64,000 bases of DNA from Streptomyces avidinii (GCF_014650695.1 NZ_BMVL01000004.1:296852-360851), one strand, 5' to 3'; shown: positions 19,906-28,795, counted from the stretch's first letter. The notes: generated from the sequence alone by a model not told the origin. Made by a program: numbers and translations.

Positions 19906-20208
19906 CCGTGGAGCAGGCACAGCTCTGTCCCCCCTTGCTTCGTGTTCGGCCGTGGTGCGGCGCGGCCCTGGCGGAAGGCAGGTTCCGGCGGCCGCGCGGG
20001 GCTCATGGTGCCACCTCGCGCGGGGGGCGGGATATGGGTGTCGGCACGGATGGACAAGGCCCCCGGCGGACGGCAGGGTGGGGGCGGGGACATGGATCCC
20101 GCCGCAGGTCAAGGCGGGTCACCGCAGGTGCGGGGAGGTGCCGGCGGGGATAGTGGAAGCGAGCGGTCCGCCCGGGCGGCGGACACCGGAGCGAGGGGAG
20201 GGAGGACC
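19906..20208. other. intergenic region between divergent KhtT-like and histidine kinase genes
   Basis: 303 bp that must hold the promoters of both divergent operons. GGGGAGGGAGG just before 20209 is the kinase ribosome site. I see no clear -35/-10 pair or palindrome. Confidence 0.4.
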
Positions 20209-21249
20209 GTGTCGCTGTACTGGCGGATCTTCCTGCTCAACGCGGCCGTCCTCGTCACGGCCGTCCTGCTGCTGCTCGGACCGGTCACCGTCTCCACCCC
20301 GGTCGTCCTCGGGGAGGCCGTGGTGCTGCTCGCCGGACTGGCGGCCATGCTGATCGCCAACGCCGTCCTGCTGCGCATCGGGCTGGCGCCGCTCGGCCGG
20401 CTGACCCGCGCGATGAGCGCGGTCGACCTGCTGCGCCCCGGCAGCCGCGCCAGGGTGGAGGGCCCCGGCGAAGTGGCCGGGCTGACGACCTCCTTCAACG
20501 CCATGCTGGGCCGGCTGGAGGCCGAACGGGCCGGCAGCACCGCCCGCGCCCTGTCCGCGCAGGAGGCCGAACGCCGGCGCATCGCCCAGGAGCTCCACGA
20601 CGAGGTCGGCCAGACCCTCACCGCGGTCCTGCTCCAGCTCAAGCACGTTGCCGACCGCGCTCCCGCCCCGCTGCGGGAGGAGCTCCACCAGGTGCAGGAG
20701 ACGACCCGCACCAGCCTGGACGAGATCCGGCGCATCGCCCGCAGGCTGCGCCCCGGGGTCCTGGAGGAGCTCGGACTGCACAGCGCCCTGCGCGCGCTGA
20801 CCGCGGAGTTCACCAGTGGTTCGCTGACCGTGCGGCACGTCATCGGCCCCGGAGTGCCCCGGCTGGACGAAGCGGCCGAACTCGTCGTCTACCGGGTCGC
20901 CCAGGAGGCCCTGACCAATGCCGCCCGGCACGCGGGCGCGAGCGCCGTCGAGGTGCACCTGTCGGGCCGACCCGGCGGTGCGGTGCGGCTGCTGGTACGG
21001 GACGACGGCAGGGGGATCGGCCCGGCGGGCGAAGGCGCGGGAATCCAGGGCATGCGCGAACGGGCCCTGCTCATCGGCGCGGAGCTGGCCATCGGGGACG
21101 GCCCGCGGGACGGCACCGAGGTACGGCTGGACGTACCCGCCGTCGACACGGCCGCCGCTGCCGCTGCTGCCGTGTCGACGGCCGGGTCCGGGTCCGGGTC
21201 CCGGTCCGGGTCCGGGTCCGCCGGAGACCTCGGGGAGGGGAACCGTTGA
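20209..21249 (+). CDS. two-component sensor histidine kinase, NarL-partner type
   Basis: Membrane sensor kinase of 346 aa. It has two hydrophobic segments (about 5-25 and 32-55), a HAMP-like linker (RIGLAPLGRLTRAMSAVD) and a HisKA_3 dimerisation domain with the phospho-acceptor in ELHDEVGQTLTAVL. The HATPase has VAQEALTNAARHAGA, DDGRGIGPAGEGAGIQGMRER and a final DGTEVRLDVP. After that comes a low-complexity tail, poly-Ala then Gly/Ser/Arg repeats, encoded over a 14-bp inverted repeat. GTG start at 20209 has GGGAGG upstream. The stop overlaps the response-regulator start. Confidence 0.88.
   Translation: MSLYWRIFLLNAAVLVTAVLLLLGPVTVSTPVVLGEAVVLLAGLAAMLIANAVLLRIGLAPLGRLTRAMSAVDLLRPGSRARVEGPGEVAGLTTSFNAMLGRLEAERAGSTARALSAQEAERRRIAQELHDEVGQTLTAVLLQLKHVADRAPAPLREELHQVQETTRTSLDEIRRIARRLRPGVLEELGLHSALRALTAEFTSGSLTVRHVIGPGVPRLDEAAELVVYRVAQEALTNAARHAGASAVEVHLSGRPGGAVRLLVRDDGRGIGPAGEGAGIQGMRERALLIGAELAIGDGPRDGTEVRLDVPAVDTAAAAAAAVSTAGSGSGSRSGSGSAGDLGEGNR
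21139..21182. repeat. perfect 14-bp inverted repeat in the kinase 3' end
   Basis: Arms GCCGTCGACACGGC (21139-21152) and GCCGTGTCGACGGC (21169-21182) with a 16-nt spacer. It is followed by a short tandem array of GGGTCC-type units. It encodes the poly-Ala and Gly/Ser tail of the kinase and lies about 60 bp before the response-regulator start. Confidence 0.75.
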
Positions 21250-21911
21250 CCGCCCCGGAACGGCCGCCGACCCGCGTCCTGCTCGCCGACGACCACGCCC
21301 TCGTACGGCGCGGGGTCCGGCTCATCCTCGACGCCGAGCCCGACCTCACGGTGGTCGCCGAGGCCGGGGACGGGGCGGAGGCCGTCGCCCTGGCCCGTAC
21401 CGGCGAGGTGGACCTCGCGGTCCTCGACGTGGCGATGCCGCGGATGACGGGACTGCAGGCCGCGCGGGAACTCTCCCGGCTGCGACCGGACCTGCGCATC
21501 CTCATCCTGACCATGTACGACAACGAGCAGTACTTCTTCGAGGCGCTCAAGGCGGGGGCGGCCGGCTACGTCCCCAAGTCGGTCGCCGACCGCGATCTGG
21601 TCGAGGCGTGCCGGGCCGCGATCCGGGACGAGCCGTTCATCTACCCCGGGGCCGAGACCACCCTCATCCGCAACTACCTCGACCGGGCCCGCCAGGGCGA
21701 TCCGCTGCCCGCCCGGGCCATCACCGAACGCGAGGAGGAGATCCTCAAGCTCGTCGCCGAGGGCCACTCCTCGAAGGAGATCGGCGACCTCCTCGTCATC
21801 AGCGCCAAGACCGTCGAGCGCCACCGGGCCAACCTCCTCCAGAAGCTGGGGATGCGCGACCGGCTGGAACTGACCCGGTACGCGATCCGGGTCGGGCTGA
21901 TCGAGCCGTAG
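21246..21911 (+). CDS. NarL/FixJ-family response regulator
   Basis: DNA-binding partner of the upstream kinase. In the 221-aa product the receiver domain (about 8-125) has the acidic pair LLADDHALVRRG, the phospho-acceptor in LAVLDVAMPRMTG, and the conserved Lys in AAGYVPKSVAD. The LuxR-type HTH (about 155-215) reads ITEREEEILKLVAEGHSSKE and KTVERHRANLLQKLGM. The TTG start at 21246 overlaps the kinase stop by 4 nt. Target genes are not evident; the adjacent peptidase/kinase cluster is a candidate by position only. Confidence 0.92.
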   Translation: MTAPERPPTRVLLADDHALVRRGVRLILDAEPDLTVVAEAGDGAEAVALARTGEVDLAVLDVAMPRMTGLQAARELSRLRPDLRILILTMYDNEQYFFEALKAGAAGYVPKSVADRDLVEACRAAIRDEPFIYPGAETTLIRNYLDRARQGDPLPARAITEREEEILKLVAEGHSSKEIGDLLVISAKTVERHRANLLQKLGMRDRLELTRYAIRVGLIEP

Positions 21912-22031
21912 CCGGAGAGACCCGCGGGCCCACCCTCGTAGGTGCGAGGTGGTGCGCCCGGCCCCCACCCCCGAACATGGCGCCGGGACCGCCCGACCGG
22001 GCGCCGTCCACAGGGGCCGGGAGGGGAAGAC

Positions 22032-22925
22032 GTGCTGCGGTATCTGAGCAGGTTGCGGACGGTGGTGCTGATGTGCGTGGCGGGACTGGTGCTGGCGGGA
22101 ACGCCCGCGTCCGCCGCCACCACCGATTCGGCCGGCGGCCGCGGGGAGACGGCGGCGGCGGCCGCGGCGAAGCCGCTGTTCCAGCTGCCCTTCCCGTGCG
22201 GGACCAACTGGCAGCTGAACACCTGGGGCCACAATCCGGCGCTGGACATCGTGGTGGAGGGCAACACCGGATCCGACGCGCTGCCCGTCCTGCCGTCCGC
22301 CGCGGGCACGGTGGCCGCCACGTACTGGACCAACGGCTCGGGCAACACCATCCAGATCAACCACGGCAACGGCTGGTTCACGGCGTACTACCACCTGAAG
22401 GACGACCCGGCGACGTACGTCAAGAAGGGCGACCCCGTCCAGCCGGCCACCCGGATCGGCCGCATCGGCACCTCGGGCGCCTCCACCTGGTCCCACCTGC
22501 ACTACGAGCAGCGCTACCTCGCCTCGGGTGACTTCACCGACGAGAGCCACCGCGTTCCGGCCCACTTCGACGGGGTCGAGTACTCGGGCGACGCGAAGGA
22601 ATGGCCGAGCGTCACCAGCCGCAACTGCACCGGCACGCCGCCCCCCGCCTGGCAGGACTGCCCGTCCGGCAACGTCTGCTTCTACTCGGGACCCGACGGC
22701 ACCGGCACCGTCTGCCGCTCCGCCGGCGACGAGCCCCGCAGCACGTGCGGGCTGCGCAGGTCCTTCTTCAACAACGGCACGACGCAGCCGGGTTATGACC
22801 ACGTGCAGGTGTACTTCAAGGAGGGCGGCAGCGCCTGCCTGCACCGCGGCTGGGACGAGGGACGCGGAAACCTTCCCGCGGGCGGCCGGACCATCGACCG
22901 TTTCCACTGGCGCGGCGAGTGCTGA
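22032..22925 (+). CDS. secreted M23 peptidase with C-terminal crystallin-like domain
   Basis: Exported cell-wall endopeptidase of 297 aa. A signal peptide is seen at VLRYLSRLRTVVLMCVAGLV, cleaved near ASA-ATT (about residue 31). The LytM/M23 zinc site is HNPALDI (His, Asp) and SHLHYE (second His). From about residue 205 a separate domain has paired cysteines: CPSGNVCFYSGPDGTGTVC and NNGTTQPGYDHVQVYF. It resembles peptidase-inhibitor I36/crystallin-like domains, and a related domain ends the kinase at 23777. GTG start at 22032 follows GAGGGGAA. Confidence 0.85.
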   Translation: MLRYLSRLRTVVLMCVAGLVLAGTPASAATTDSAGGRGETAAAAAAKPLFQLPFPCGTNWQLNTWGHNPALDIVVEGNTGSDALPVLPSAAGTVAATYWTNGSGNTIQINHGNGWFTAYYHLKDDPATYVKKGDPVQPATRIGRIGTSGASTWSHLHYEQRYLASGDFTDESHRVPAHFDGVEYSGDAKEWPSVTSRNCTGTPPPAWQDCPSGNVCFYSGPDGTGTVCRSAGDEPRSTCGLRRSFFNNGTTQPGYDHVQVYFKEGGSACLHRGWDEGRGNLPAGGRTIDRFHWRGEC

Positions 22926-22997
22926 GTCCCCATTTGTTGCCTGAACGAGTCATTCCACTGACTAGCCTTCCCCTGGATCCCGGGGGAAGGAAGCAGT

Positions 22998-23780
22998 GTG
23001 AACAGCATCATCGTGGTTCCGGGGCGCACCATGTCCCCGGCCGAACAGATCCGCCTGGCACCGGGGCAGGCCCTCCGGTTCGGCCGTGAGCCCGCCGGCA
23101 GCGGACACGGCGGAGCCCCCGGAGGCCCGCCCACCCTGTACCTCCCGCACGCGGGCGTCTCGCGCTCGGCGGGGCTGATCACCGCCACCGGCACGTACTG
23201 GTCGCTGAGCAACTTCTCGCGCTCGGCGACCTACGTGGTCGAGAACCCCGAGGGCGCCGGCGAGCACATCAAGATCGCCCCCGGCAGGCTGGACGCACCG
23301 GTCCCCTTCGAGTTCGCCCGGATCGTCCTGCCCGCCGGCTCCGAACTGCTCACCCTGGACGTCTGGGCGCCGCGCCACGACTACGCCGACCTCGACGAGC
23401 CGGGCGAGCCCGGCGAGCGCGACGGGGAAGCGACCGTACTCCCCTTCCCCCTCGACCGCTCCAGCCGCTACTTCCTGGTCCTCACCGCGCTCTGCGAGCC
23501 GCGGTTGCGCGGCGAACCGCACGCGCCCCTGCCCACCGTCGAGCAGGTCGTCGAACGGCTGAAGCCGTCATGGCCCGCGGGCAACCGGGCCACCGTGCAG
23601 TGGAACATCGACTACCTCGCGGTCAAGCTGCGCCTCAAGCCCGGCCCCGACACGGCCGACCCGGGACCGCGGCTGGTCGGCAAGAAGGAGACCCTGGTCT
23701 CCCTCGCCCTGCGCTTCGACCTCGTCCGCGAGCAGGACCTGGCGGCCCTCCCGGCCGCCCCGACCGGTACCGCCCGCTGA
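22998..23780 (+). CDS. FHA-domain protein
   Basis: A 260-aa cytosolic protein whose N-terminal half (about 10-110) is an FHA phosphothreonine-binding domain: QALRFGREP, then HAGVSRSAGLITATG and LSNFSRSATYVVENP. The C-terminal half has TVEQVVERLKPSWPAGNRATVQWNIDYLAVKLRLK, like the winged-helix parts seen in some actinobacterial FHA proteins. GTG start at 22998 follows GAAGGAAG. Its stop lies within the start region of the downstream Ser/Thr kinase, so the two are very likely coupled and the FHA domain probably reads phosphorylation by that kinase. Confidence 0.8.
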   Translation: MNSIIVVPGRTMSPAEQIRLAPGQALRFGREPAGSGHGGAPGGPPTLYLPHAGVSRSAGLITATGTYWSLSNFSRSATYVVENPEGAGEHIKIAPGRLDAPVPFEFARIVLPAGSELLTLDVWAPRHDYADLDEPGEPGERDGEATVLPFPLDRSSRYFLVLTALCEPRLRGEPHAPLPTVEQVVERLKPSWPAGNRATVQWNIDYLAVKLRLKPGPDTADPGPRLVGKKETLVSLALRFDLVREQDLAALPAAPTGTAR

Positions 23781-25132
23781 CCGGACGAGCCGGAGCACCC
23801 GGCGCCCTCACCGTCCCGCCCGGCTACCGGATCGGCCCCTGGGTCGTCGGGCACCTGCTGGGGGCCGGCGCCTTCGGCAGCGTGTACGCGGCCCGGCGCG
23901 CCGGACCTGAACGGGGGCTGCCCGCCCGCGCCGCGCTCAAGTTCCTGCCGACCGGCACCCGTACCCCGCGCCAGCTGCGGCACCTCAGCGAACTCGCCGA
24001 GCGCGAGACCGAGGTACTGCGCCGGGTGCGCACACCCCGGTTGATCCGGCTGTACGAGGTCCTCACGGTCGACGACCCCGGCCGGCCCGAACTCGACGGC
24101 GCCACCGTGCTCGTCCTGGAGGAGGCGGCCGGCTCCCTGGACACCCTGCTCGCCTGCGGCGGGGCGCCGCAGGCCGGTCCGGCCCTCCTCGCCCAGGTCT
24201 GCGAGGGGCTCGACCAACTGCACGGGGCGGGCTGGGTGCACGGCGACCTCAAGCCGGGGAACGTCCTGCTGATGGCCGACGGCACGGCGCGGCTGGGCGA
24301 CTTCAACATGGCGGCGGAACTGGAGGGCACCCACGCCTACTCACCGGCCTTCGCCACGCCCGACTACACCCCGCCCGACCAGTTCTGGGCGGAGGTCGGC
24401 GAACGTGGGACGAAGATCCGCCCGACGGCCGACATCTGGGCCTTCGGCGTGCTGGCGCACGTGGTCCTGACCGGCTCGCTGCCGCTGCCCGGCGGCACCT
24501 CCGCCGCCCGCCGGGACGCCGCCCTGCGCTACGCCAGGGGCGAGGAGGAGCTGCGCCTGTCGCCGGAACTGCCGGAGCACTGGCGGGACATCGTCCAGGA
24601 CTGCCTGGCCCGCAGGCACGAGGACCGGGCCGAACACACCGCGGCCTCGCTGCTGGGCCGGGTCCGGGCCGCGGCCGCCGGCCGGGCGCCCGCCCCGCGC
24701 GACTCCTTACCGAGGCGCCGCCGGGCGCTGATCGCGGCCGGCGCGGCGGCCCTCGCGGGCCTGGGCGCCGTATGGAGCTCGGGCCTGCTGCCGTTCGGGG
24801 ACTCCGCCGGGGAGGCGGGGTACGAACGGTGCCGGCGCGGGGCGGTCTGCTTCTTCTCGGAGGAGGACGGCCGGGGCGAGATGTGCTCCTGGGTCGACGG
24901 CGGCGCCGACTGGATCGGAGGCCCCACCCCCTGCCCCTGGTCGGCCCGCACCCCGCCCCGCTCGGTCTACAACAACGGGTTCGACCTCACCGAGGGAGCG
25001 AGTCAGGTCGACGTCCTCTACTACGGGCAGCCCGCCCGGCAGGAGCTCCTGGGCTGCGTGAAGGTGGGCACCAGGACCAACCTGAGCGGCACCTTCCGCC
25101 TGCGCTCCCACGCCTGGGTCCCGCACTGCTGA
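23777..25132 (+). CDS. transmembrane Ser/Thr protein kinase with extracellular crystallin-like domain
   Basis: Kinase domain (about residues 12-300): glycine loop LLGAGAFGSVYA, ATP lysine in AALKFL, catalytic loop HGDLKPGNVLL and TADIWAFGVL. The metal-binding DFG is DFN here (LGDFNMAAE). A transmembrane helix follows (ALIAAGAAALAGLGAVW), then an extracellular cysteine-rich domain, CRRGAVCFFSEEDGRGEMC to the final HC, like that of the M23 peptidase two genes upstream. Between 23602 and the kinase domain no ATG, GTG or TTG is in frame. A CTG at 23777 overlaps the FHA stop (CTGA) and is taken as start; in-frame GTG 23600 or ATG 23570 would overlap the FHA gene by about 180-210 nt. Confidence 0.8.
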   Translation: MTGRAGAPGALTVPPGYRIGPWVVGHLLGAGAFGSVYAARRAGPERGLPARAALKFLPTGTRTPRQLRHLSELAERETEVLRRVRTPRLIRLYEVLTVDDPGRPELDGATVLVLEEAAGSLDTLLACGGAPQAGPALLAQVCEGLDQLHGAGWVHGDLKPGNVLLMADGTARLGDFNMAAELEGTHAYSPAFATPDYTPPDQFWAEVGERGTKIRPTADIWAFGVLAHVVLTGSLPLPGGTSAARRDAALRYARGEEELRLSPELPEHWRDIVQDCLARRHEDRAEHTAASLLGRVRAAAAGRAPAPRDSLPRRRRALIAAGAAALAGLGAVWSSGLLPFGDSAGEAGYERCRRGAVCFFSEEDGRGEMCSWVDGGADWIGGPTPCPWSARTPPRSVYNNGFDLTEGASQVDVLYYGQPARQELLGCVKVGTRTNLSGTFRLRSHAWVPHC

Positions 25133-25474
25133 CACCAAGCGTCCGGGAGCGGTTGCTGTCACCCGCCCGCCCTTCCGCGCACCCCGAGCGGCCGGAAGAC
25201 TCCTCACCGGGAACAACCCTCCCAGGACCGCCGGAAGAGAGCCCCGCCATGCCCCGCACACCCGCCACCCTCACCCGGGACTGACCGGGGTCGTGCACCT
25301 CGTCATGACCCTGCTGTCCCTGTCGCCCCCCACCCGAATCATCACGAGAGCCCTCATGGGAGCCCCCGTCCTGTCGGGCTGGAGCACCTCACCGTGACCG
25401 AGCGCCGAGAGCAGGTTTCGCCGCGCCGGTTCCTCAACCCGGCCAGTGCCCGTGGCACGCGGCTGCACCGCGAC
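25133..25474. other. 342-bp region without a supported gene
   Basis: Frames here lack coding bias. A 12-codon frame at 25249 (MPRTPATLTRD) has no ribosome site and is not claimed. The region marks the edge between conserved genes and the lower-GC accessory segment. Confidence 0.4.
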
Positions 25475-26218
25475 TCAGACGTCCGGTGTGAAGACCATCC
25501 AGTGCCAGGCCGCACCCCGGTAGCGGGTGCCGAACTCGTCCAACCGCTTCCAGCCGCTCATCCACTGTCCTCCGCCGTGGTATTTCGCCCGGCACGAGCA
25601 CGTGCACTCGAACAGGCGCGCATGCCTGCACGCCCCGTTGCATTTTTCCTTCGGGTTGTATTCACGGCCGAGGACGATCCGCTGGTTGCGGCGCAACAGC
25701 TTCCTGGCCACGCTGAGGAAATGCTGGCTGGCGAAGGTCCAGCACTTCCTGTCCCCGTTCCATTCAAGACTGTGTGTGGTGGGAAGCAGATCTCCGATCT
25801 GCCGCTGGTGCTCGGACATGCTGCGCCGGGGGAGCCAGACACCGGTGCGGCTGCCCGCCGGCAGAGCGAGCGCGGGCACGTACCCGTCTCGCCAGGCAGG
25901 AACCCACTCGGGTACCGGAACAGGCGTGTTGTCCTCTGCCCGTGAGGAATGCCTCGTGCCGAACAGGACGTTGCTGTTGCGGCTCCGTTTGCCGAGGGTC
26001 GCCCGGGGCGCCTGAGTCCGCCTCGTCCACCGTAGCTGCGGTTCTTCCTTGGCCAGAGCCAGTGGAACCTCCCGGCCGGAAGCCGTGCAGCGGTAGGGCA
26101 TGTCCCTTGAGCGCCAGTGCGGGACGATTCTGCCGTTCATGACCGTGACGATCTGGCCGCACGTTCCGCAAACGGGTTCCTTCACCAAGGGACGCCGCCC
26201 CCCTCCCTTGCACGGCAA
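25475..26218 (-). CDS. hypothetical cysteine-rich protein, 247 aa
   Basis: Its base composition is visibly lower in GC than its neighbours, suggesting recent acquisition. The sequence has an N-terminal CGTCG motif (near residue 17) and a C-terminal cysteine cluster, CNGACRHARLFECTCSCRAK. Such clusters, often followed by His/Gly as here (YHGGG), occur in proteins of actinobacterial plasmids and integrative elements and probably bind zinc. Start is uncertain: TTG 26218 is the furthest; no strong ribosome site decides it. Function unknown. Confidence 0.55.
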   Translation of the reverse strand: MPCKGGGRRPLVKEPVCGTCGQIVTVMNGRIVPHWRSRDMPYRCTASGREVPLALAKEEPQLRWTRRTQAPRATLGKRSRNSNVLFGTRHSSRAEDNTPVPVPEWVPAWRDGYVPALALPAGSRTGVWLPRRSMSEHQRQIGDLLPTTHSLEWNGDRKCWTFASQHFLSVARKLLRRNQRIVLGREYNPKEKCNGACRHARLFECTCSCRAKYHGGGQWMSGWKRLDEFGTRYRGAAWHWMVFTPDV

Positions 26219-26393
26219 TCCTGCTACTGCCGGAGGGTAGGCCGCTGCAGCCTTTCAGGTGGTGCCAATCACGGATTGCCTTGGGAAGAGGCCAGGCCCT
26301 GCCCATCCCCTGCCCATCCCGAACCCGGGTCTTTGCGAAGAACTCGCATCCGATCGACGGTCGCTCAGGGACCGCAGTGGTGGGGGTGTCGGG

Positions 26394-26750
26394 TCAGCGG
26401 CAGAGTTCCATGATGATGTCGTCGAAGTCAGGGAATTCCTCGGCCGCCAGCTCGATCACGGCAGCGGCTGTCCGGCGCTGGTGCGGTGCGAATCCTTCGG
26501 CGATGGCTGCCAACTCCTGATCGGGGCGGGCGTTCCAGTCGGGCTCGTACGAGGTGGCAGCCTCCCAGGGGCCGCCGAAGCCGTCGGCCAGCAGCGACAG
26601 GAAGTCGCCCGGGTCGCGCGCGACAACACCGGTCTCACCCTCTGATCCGAGGAAGACCACGGGCTGCTCGGCCGGCGGCCGGCTCGGGCGGATCAGCCAG
26701 AACGCCGTGGCCGGCGCGGCGGGGAACTGTCGGTCATCGGTGGGCGTCAC
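26394..26750 (-). CDS. SMI1/KNR4 (SUKH)-like small protein
   Basis: The 118-aa reading contains PVVFLGSEGETGVVARDPGDFLSLLADGFGG and ends DFDDIIMELCR. This resembles the C-terminal part of SUKH-family proteins, often immunity proteins of toxin systems. GTG at 26750 is chosen because AGGAG lies ten bases upstream; the 13-codon-longer frame from 26789 has no ribosome site. It is shorter than most SUKH proteins, so it may be truncated. No toxin gene is adjacent. Confidence 0.5.
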   Translation of the reverse strand: MTPTDDRQFPAAPATAFWLIRPSRPPAEQPVVFLGSEGETGVVARDPGDFLSLLADGFGGPWEAATSYEPDWNARPDQELAAIAEGFAPHQRRTAAAVIELAAEEFPDFDDIIMELCR

Positions 26751-26939
26751 AGGACGGTAACTCCTGGCCGGGTACGGCTGCCGGTTCACAGGGGAACAAT
26801 CGCTGCGCTCCCCGACGCCCAGCCCGTGGCGCCACCCCTGCCCACCGGCCCGCCTCTGGCCGGAAAGGGAACCGGCCCTCCGCGTCCGGACGAGACTGGC
26901 GGAAGACGATCACCAGGATGAACAGGAGCAAGGGGCCCG

Positions 26940-27473
26940 ATGAATCCGTACGCGTACGTGCCCGCCGACGATCCGCTCTTCGGCGCGGTCCGGATCGAAC
27001 TCGACCACGAGGCCGGGACGCTGGGCGTGAGGGGGGACGGTCTGCCGCCGGTCGACATCCGGCGGGCCCCGCACACCATGCCGGAGAGCCATGTGCCGAT
27101 CGGGACGCGCGACCCCGAGCACCTCACTCTGCTCATCGACGGTTCAGAGGAGACCCTGCGGCCGTCCAAGGGATTCCTGACCCGGCGCTCGTACCGCGTC
27201 GAGGTCGTCTCAGGGGCGCGGAAGTGCAGCTATCTGCTGGTTCCGGACTCCCTCGGCACCAGTCGGCTGCTGCGTGACGAGCGGCTGCTCGGCGTCTTCA
27301 CATCGAGCGGCGACGGGCGTGTGTCGGCCGACTGGGAGGCGGCGGGCGAGTCCGAACGTGCCAGGGACCCGTACGACGCGTCCGTGGGGTACGGGCTCGC
27401 CGCGGCATTCGGCACCGGTGCCGAACCGATGTGGCAGCTCACTCTGAACGCCGCGCTCGACCTGTGGCCGTGA
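26940..27473 (+). CDS. hypothetical protein, 177 aa
   Basis: ATG at 26940 follows AGGAG with suitable spacing. The product, MNPYAYVPADDPLFGAVRIE to LNAALDLWP, is soluble and appears mostly beta-structured. It has no signal peptide, cysteine motif or family that I recognise. Its stop is 7 bp from the stop of the convergent erythromycin-esterase-like gene. Confidence 0.6.
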   Translation: MNPYAYVPADDPLFGAVRIELDHEAGTLGVRGDGLPPVDIRRAPHTMPESHVPIGTRDPEHLTLLIDGSEETLRPSKGFLTRRSYRVEVVSGARKCSYLLVPDSLGTSRLLRDERLLGVFTSSGDGRVSADWEAAGESERARDPYDASVGYGLAAAFGTGAEPMWQLTLNAALDLWP

Positions 27474-27480
27474 GAGAACC

Positions 27481-28722
27481 TCAGTCCTCCGCCGGGGGCA
27501 GCAGGTGGGAGCAGGTCGAGCGTGCTACGAACGCGATGCCGTCATAGTCCTCGGCCGGGACGAGCGGGGCGGTGTTCAAGCGGTAGAGGAACCGTTGGAC
27601 GTTGGCGCCGAAGCTGCGCTGCGCGTGCGGGGCGTTCAGCCAGGGCGCGGCGTCGGCGGGGGAACCCGCGGCGCGGAAGTCCGCGTAGTAGTCGCCGGGT
27701 ACGGCGTGCGTGAGTCTGGCCTCCAGGGAGCGCAGGCCGGTGCCGATGCGGTGGCGGGCCGGCGGGCGCTGAAGGTCGTTGCCGCGGCGGGCCAGGAAGG
27801 AGCCCTTACCGAAGAGGAGGGCCAGCGCGTAGTAGGTGTCGCCGTACCGTTCGCGGAGTCTGCTGCCGAGGGCCGGCACCTGGTCCCCGTACGTGCCCTT
27901 CGCGATGTGCCCGTTGTGTGCCCAGACCATGACGCGAGCCTCGGGGTCGTCGTCCACGAGCCGTGCGACGGCCTCGGCCATGTAGCGGTCACGCGCGGCG
28001 AGCACGCCGTCCTCGCCGGCCGAGGCACCGAAGGGCCGGGTCACCAGGTCGGCGGCGCGGACGAGGATCCGCGCGTGTTCCAGAGCCTCGCCGGCGTCGT
28101 CTCCGGGACCCGACCGCTCGACGTGGCCCGCGACGAGGCGGGCGATCTCCTCGGCGCGCCGCAACAGGGCCTTGTCCGGGTCCGGACGCGAGCCCGGGCG
28201 GGCCCGCGCCAGCACGTCCAAGGCGCCCACGCGCCCGGCCTGATCGGGCGCCGTCCGGCGCACAAAGGCGGCGACGGCCTCGACCGAGTCGGCGCAGAGC
28301 TGGGGGTCGGTTCCCACGAAGCGGACCCGGCGCTCTTCGGGCAGGTCGCGATTGTGGGCGCGCAGCCACTCGACGAGGTCGACCATCTCCCGGGTGCGCC
28401 AGGTCCAGAAGCCCAGCCTGGCGACGAGCCGTTCGGGGGAGCCCGTGCCGTACCGGACGTACGCGTCGAGTGCGTGGGCCGCGGACTGGCTGGCCTCCAT
28501 GGCGAGGGTGGTGAACCCCTCCTCACGGACCAGGAACTCCACGATGCGGTGCTTCAGCCGGAAGAACTCGCCCGTGCCGTGGGTGGATTCCCCCAGACCG
28601 ACGATCCGTGTCCCCCGCAGTGCCTCGCCCAGGGGTTTCAGGTCCTCCACCGGCGCGCCGGGGGTCAGGGTACTCAACGGGTTGGCGTGCTCGTTCAGCC
28701 ATCGGGTGATGTCGTCGGGCAC
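27481..28722 (-). CDS. erythromycin esterase family protein
   Basis: 413-aa member of the EreA/EreB-like superfamily, which hydrolyses macrolide lactones or related esters; many members have unknown substrates. Key signatures are IVGLGESTHGTGEFFRLKHR (catalytic His and Glu near residues 44-50), TLAMEASQSAAHALDAYV and VMVWAHNGHIAKG (second His near 285). Length matches the family. GTG start at 28722. It has no signal peptide. Resistance cannot be concluded from sequence, as producer and non-producer strains both carry such genes. Confidence 0.82.
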   Translation of the reverse strand: MPDDITRWLNEHANPLSTLTPGAPVEDLKPLGEALRGTRIVGLGESTHGTGEFFRLKHRIVEFLVREEGFTTLAMEASQSAAHALDAYVRYGTGSPERLVARLGFWTWRTREMVDLVEWLRAHNRDLPEERRVRFVGTDPQLCADSVEAVAAFVRRTAPDQAGRVGALDVLARARPGSRPDPDKALLRRAEEIARLVAGHVERSGPGDDAGEALEHARILVRAADLVTRPFGASAGEDGVLAARDRYMAEAVARLVDDDPEARVMVWAHNGHIAKGTYGDQVPALGSRLRERYGDTYYALALLFGKGSFLARRGNDLQRPPARHRIGTGLRSLEARLTHAVPGDYYADFRAAGSPADAAPWLNAPHAQRSFGANVQRFLYRLNTAPLVPAEDYDGIAFVARSTCSHLLPPAED

Positions 28723-28795
28723 CGTCTTGCTCTCCTCACCGCGTGCGGGAGGGCGGCACGCGGTCGTGCCCCGGCCTCTCTCACCCGTTCATGGG

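Noticed and set aside
25394..26413. Plus-strand frames opposite the cysteine-rich hypothetical protein
   Set aside because: The minus-strand frame is longer and has organised Cys motifs; the plus-strand ones do not.
27481..28722. Erythromycin esterase-like protein as a proven macrolide resistance gene
   Set aside because: Superfamily membership does not define substrate; no macrolide genes nearby.
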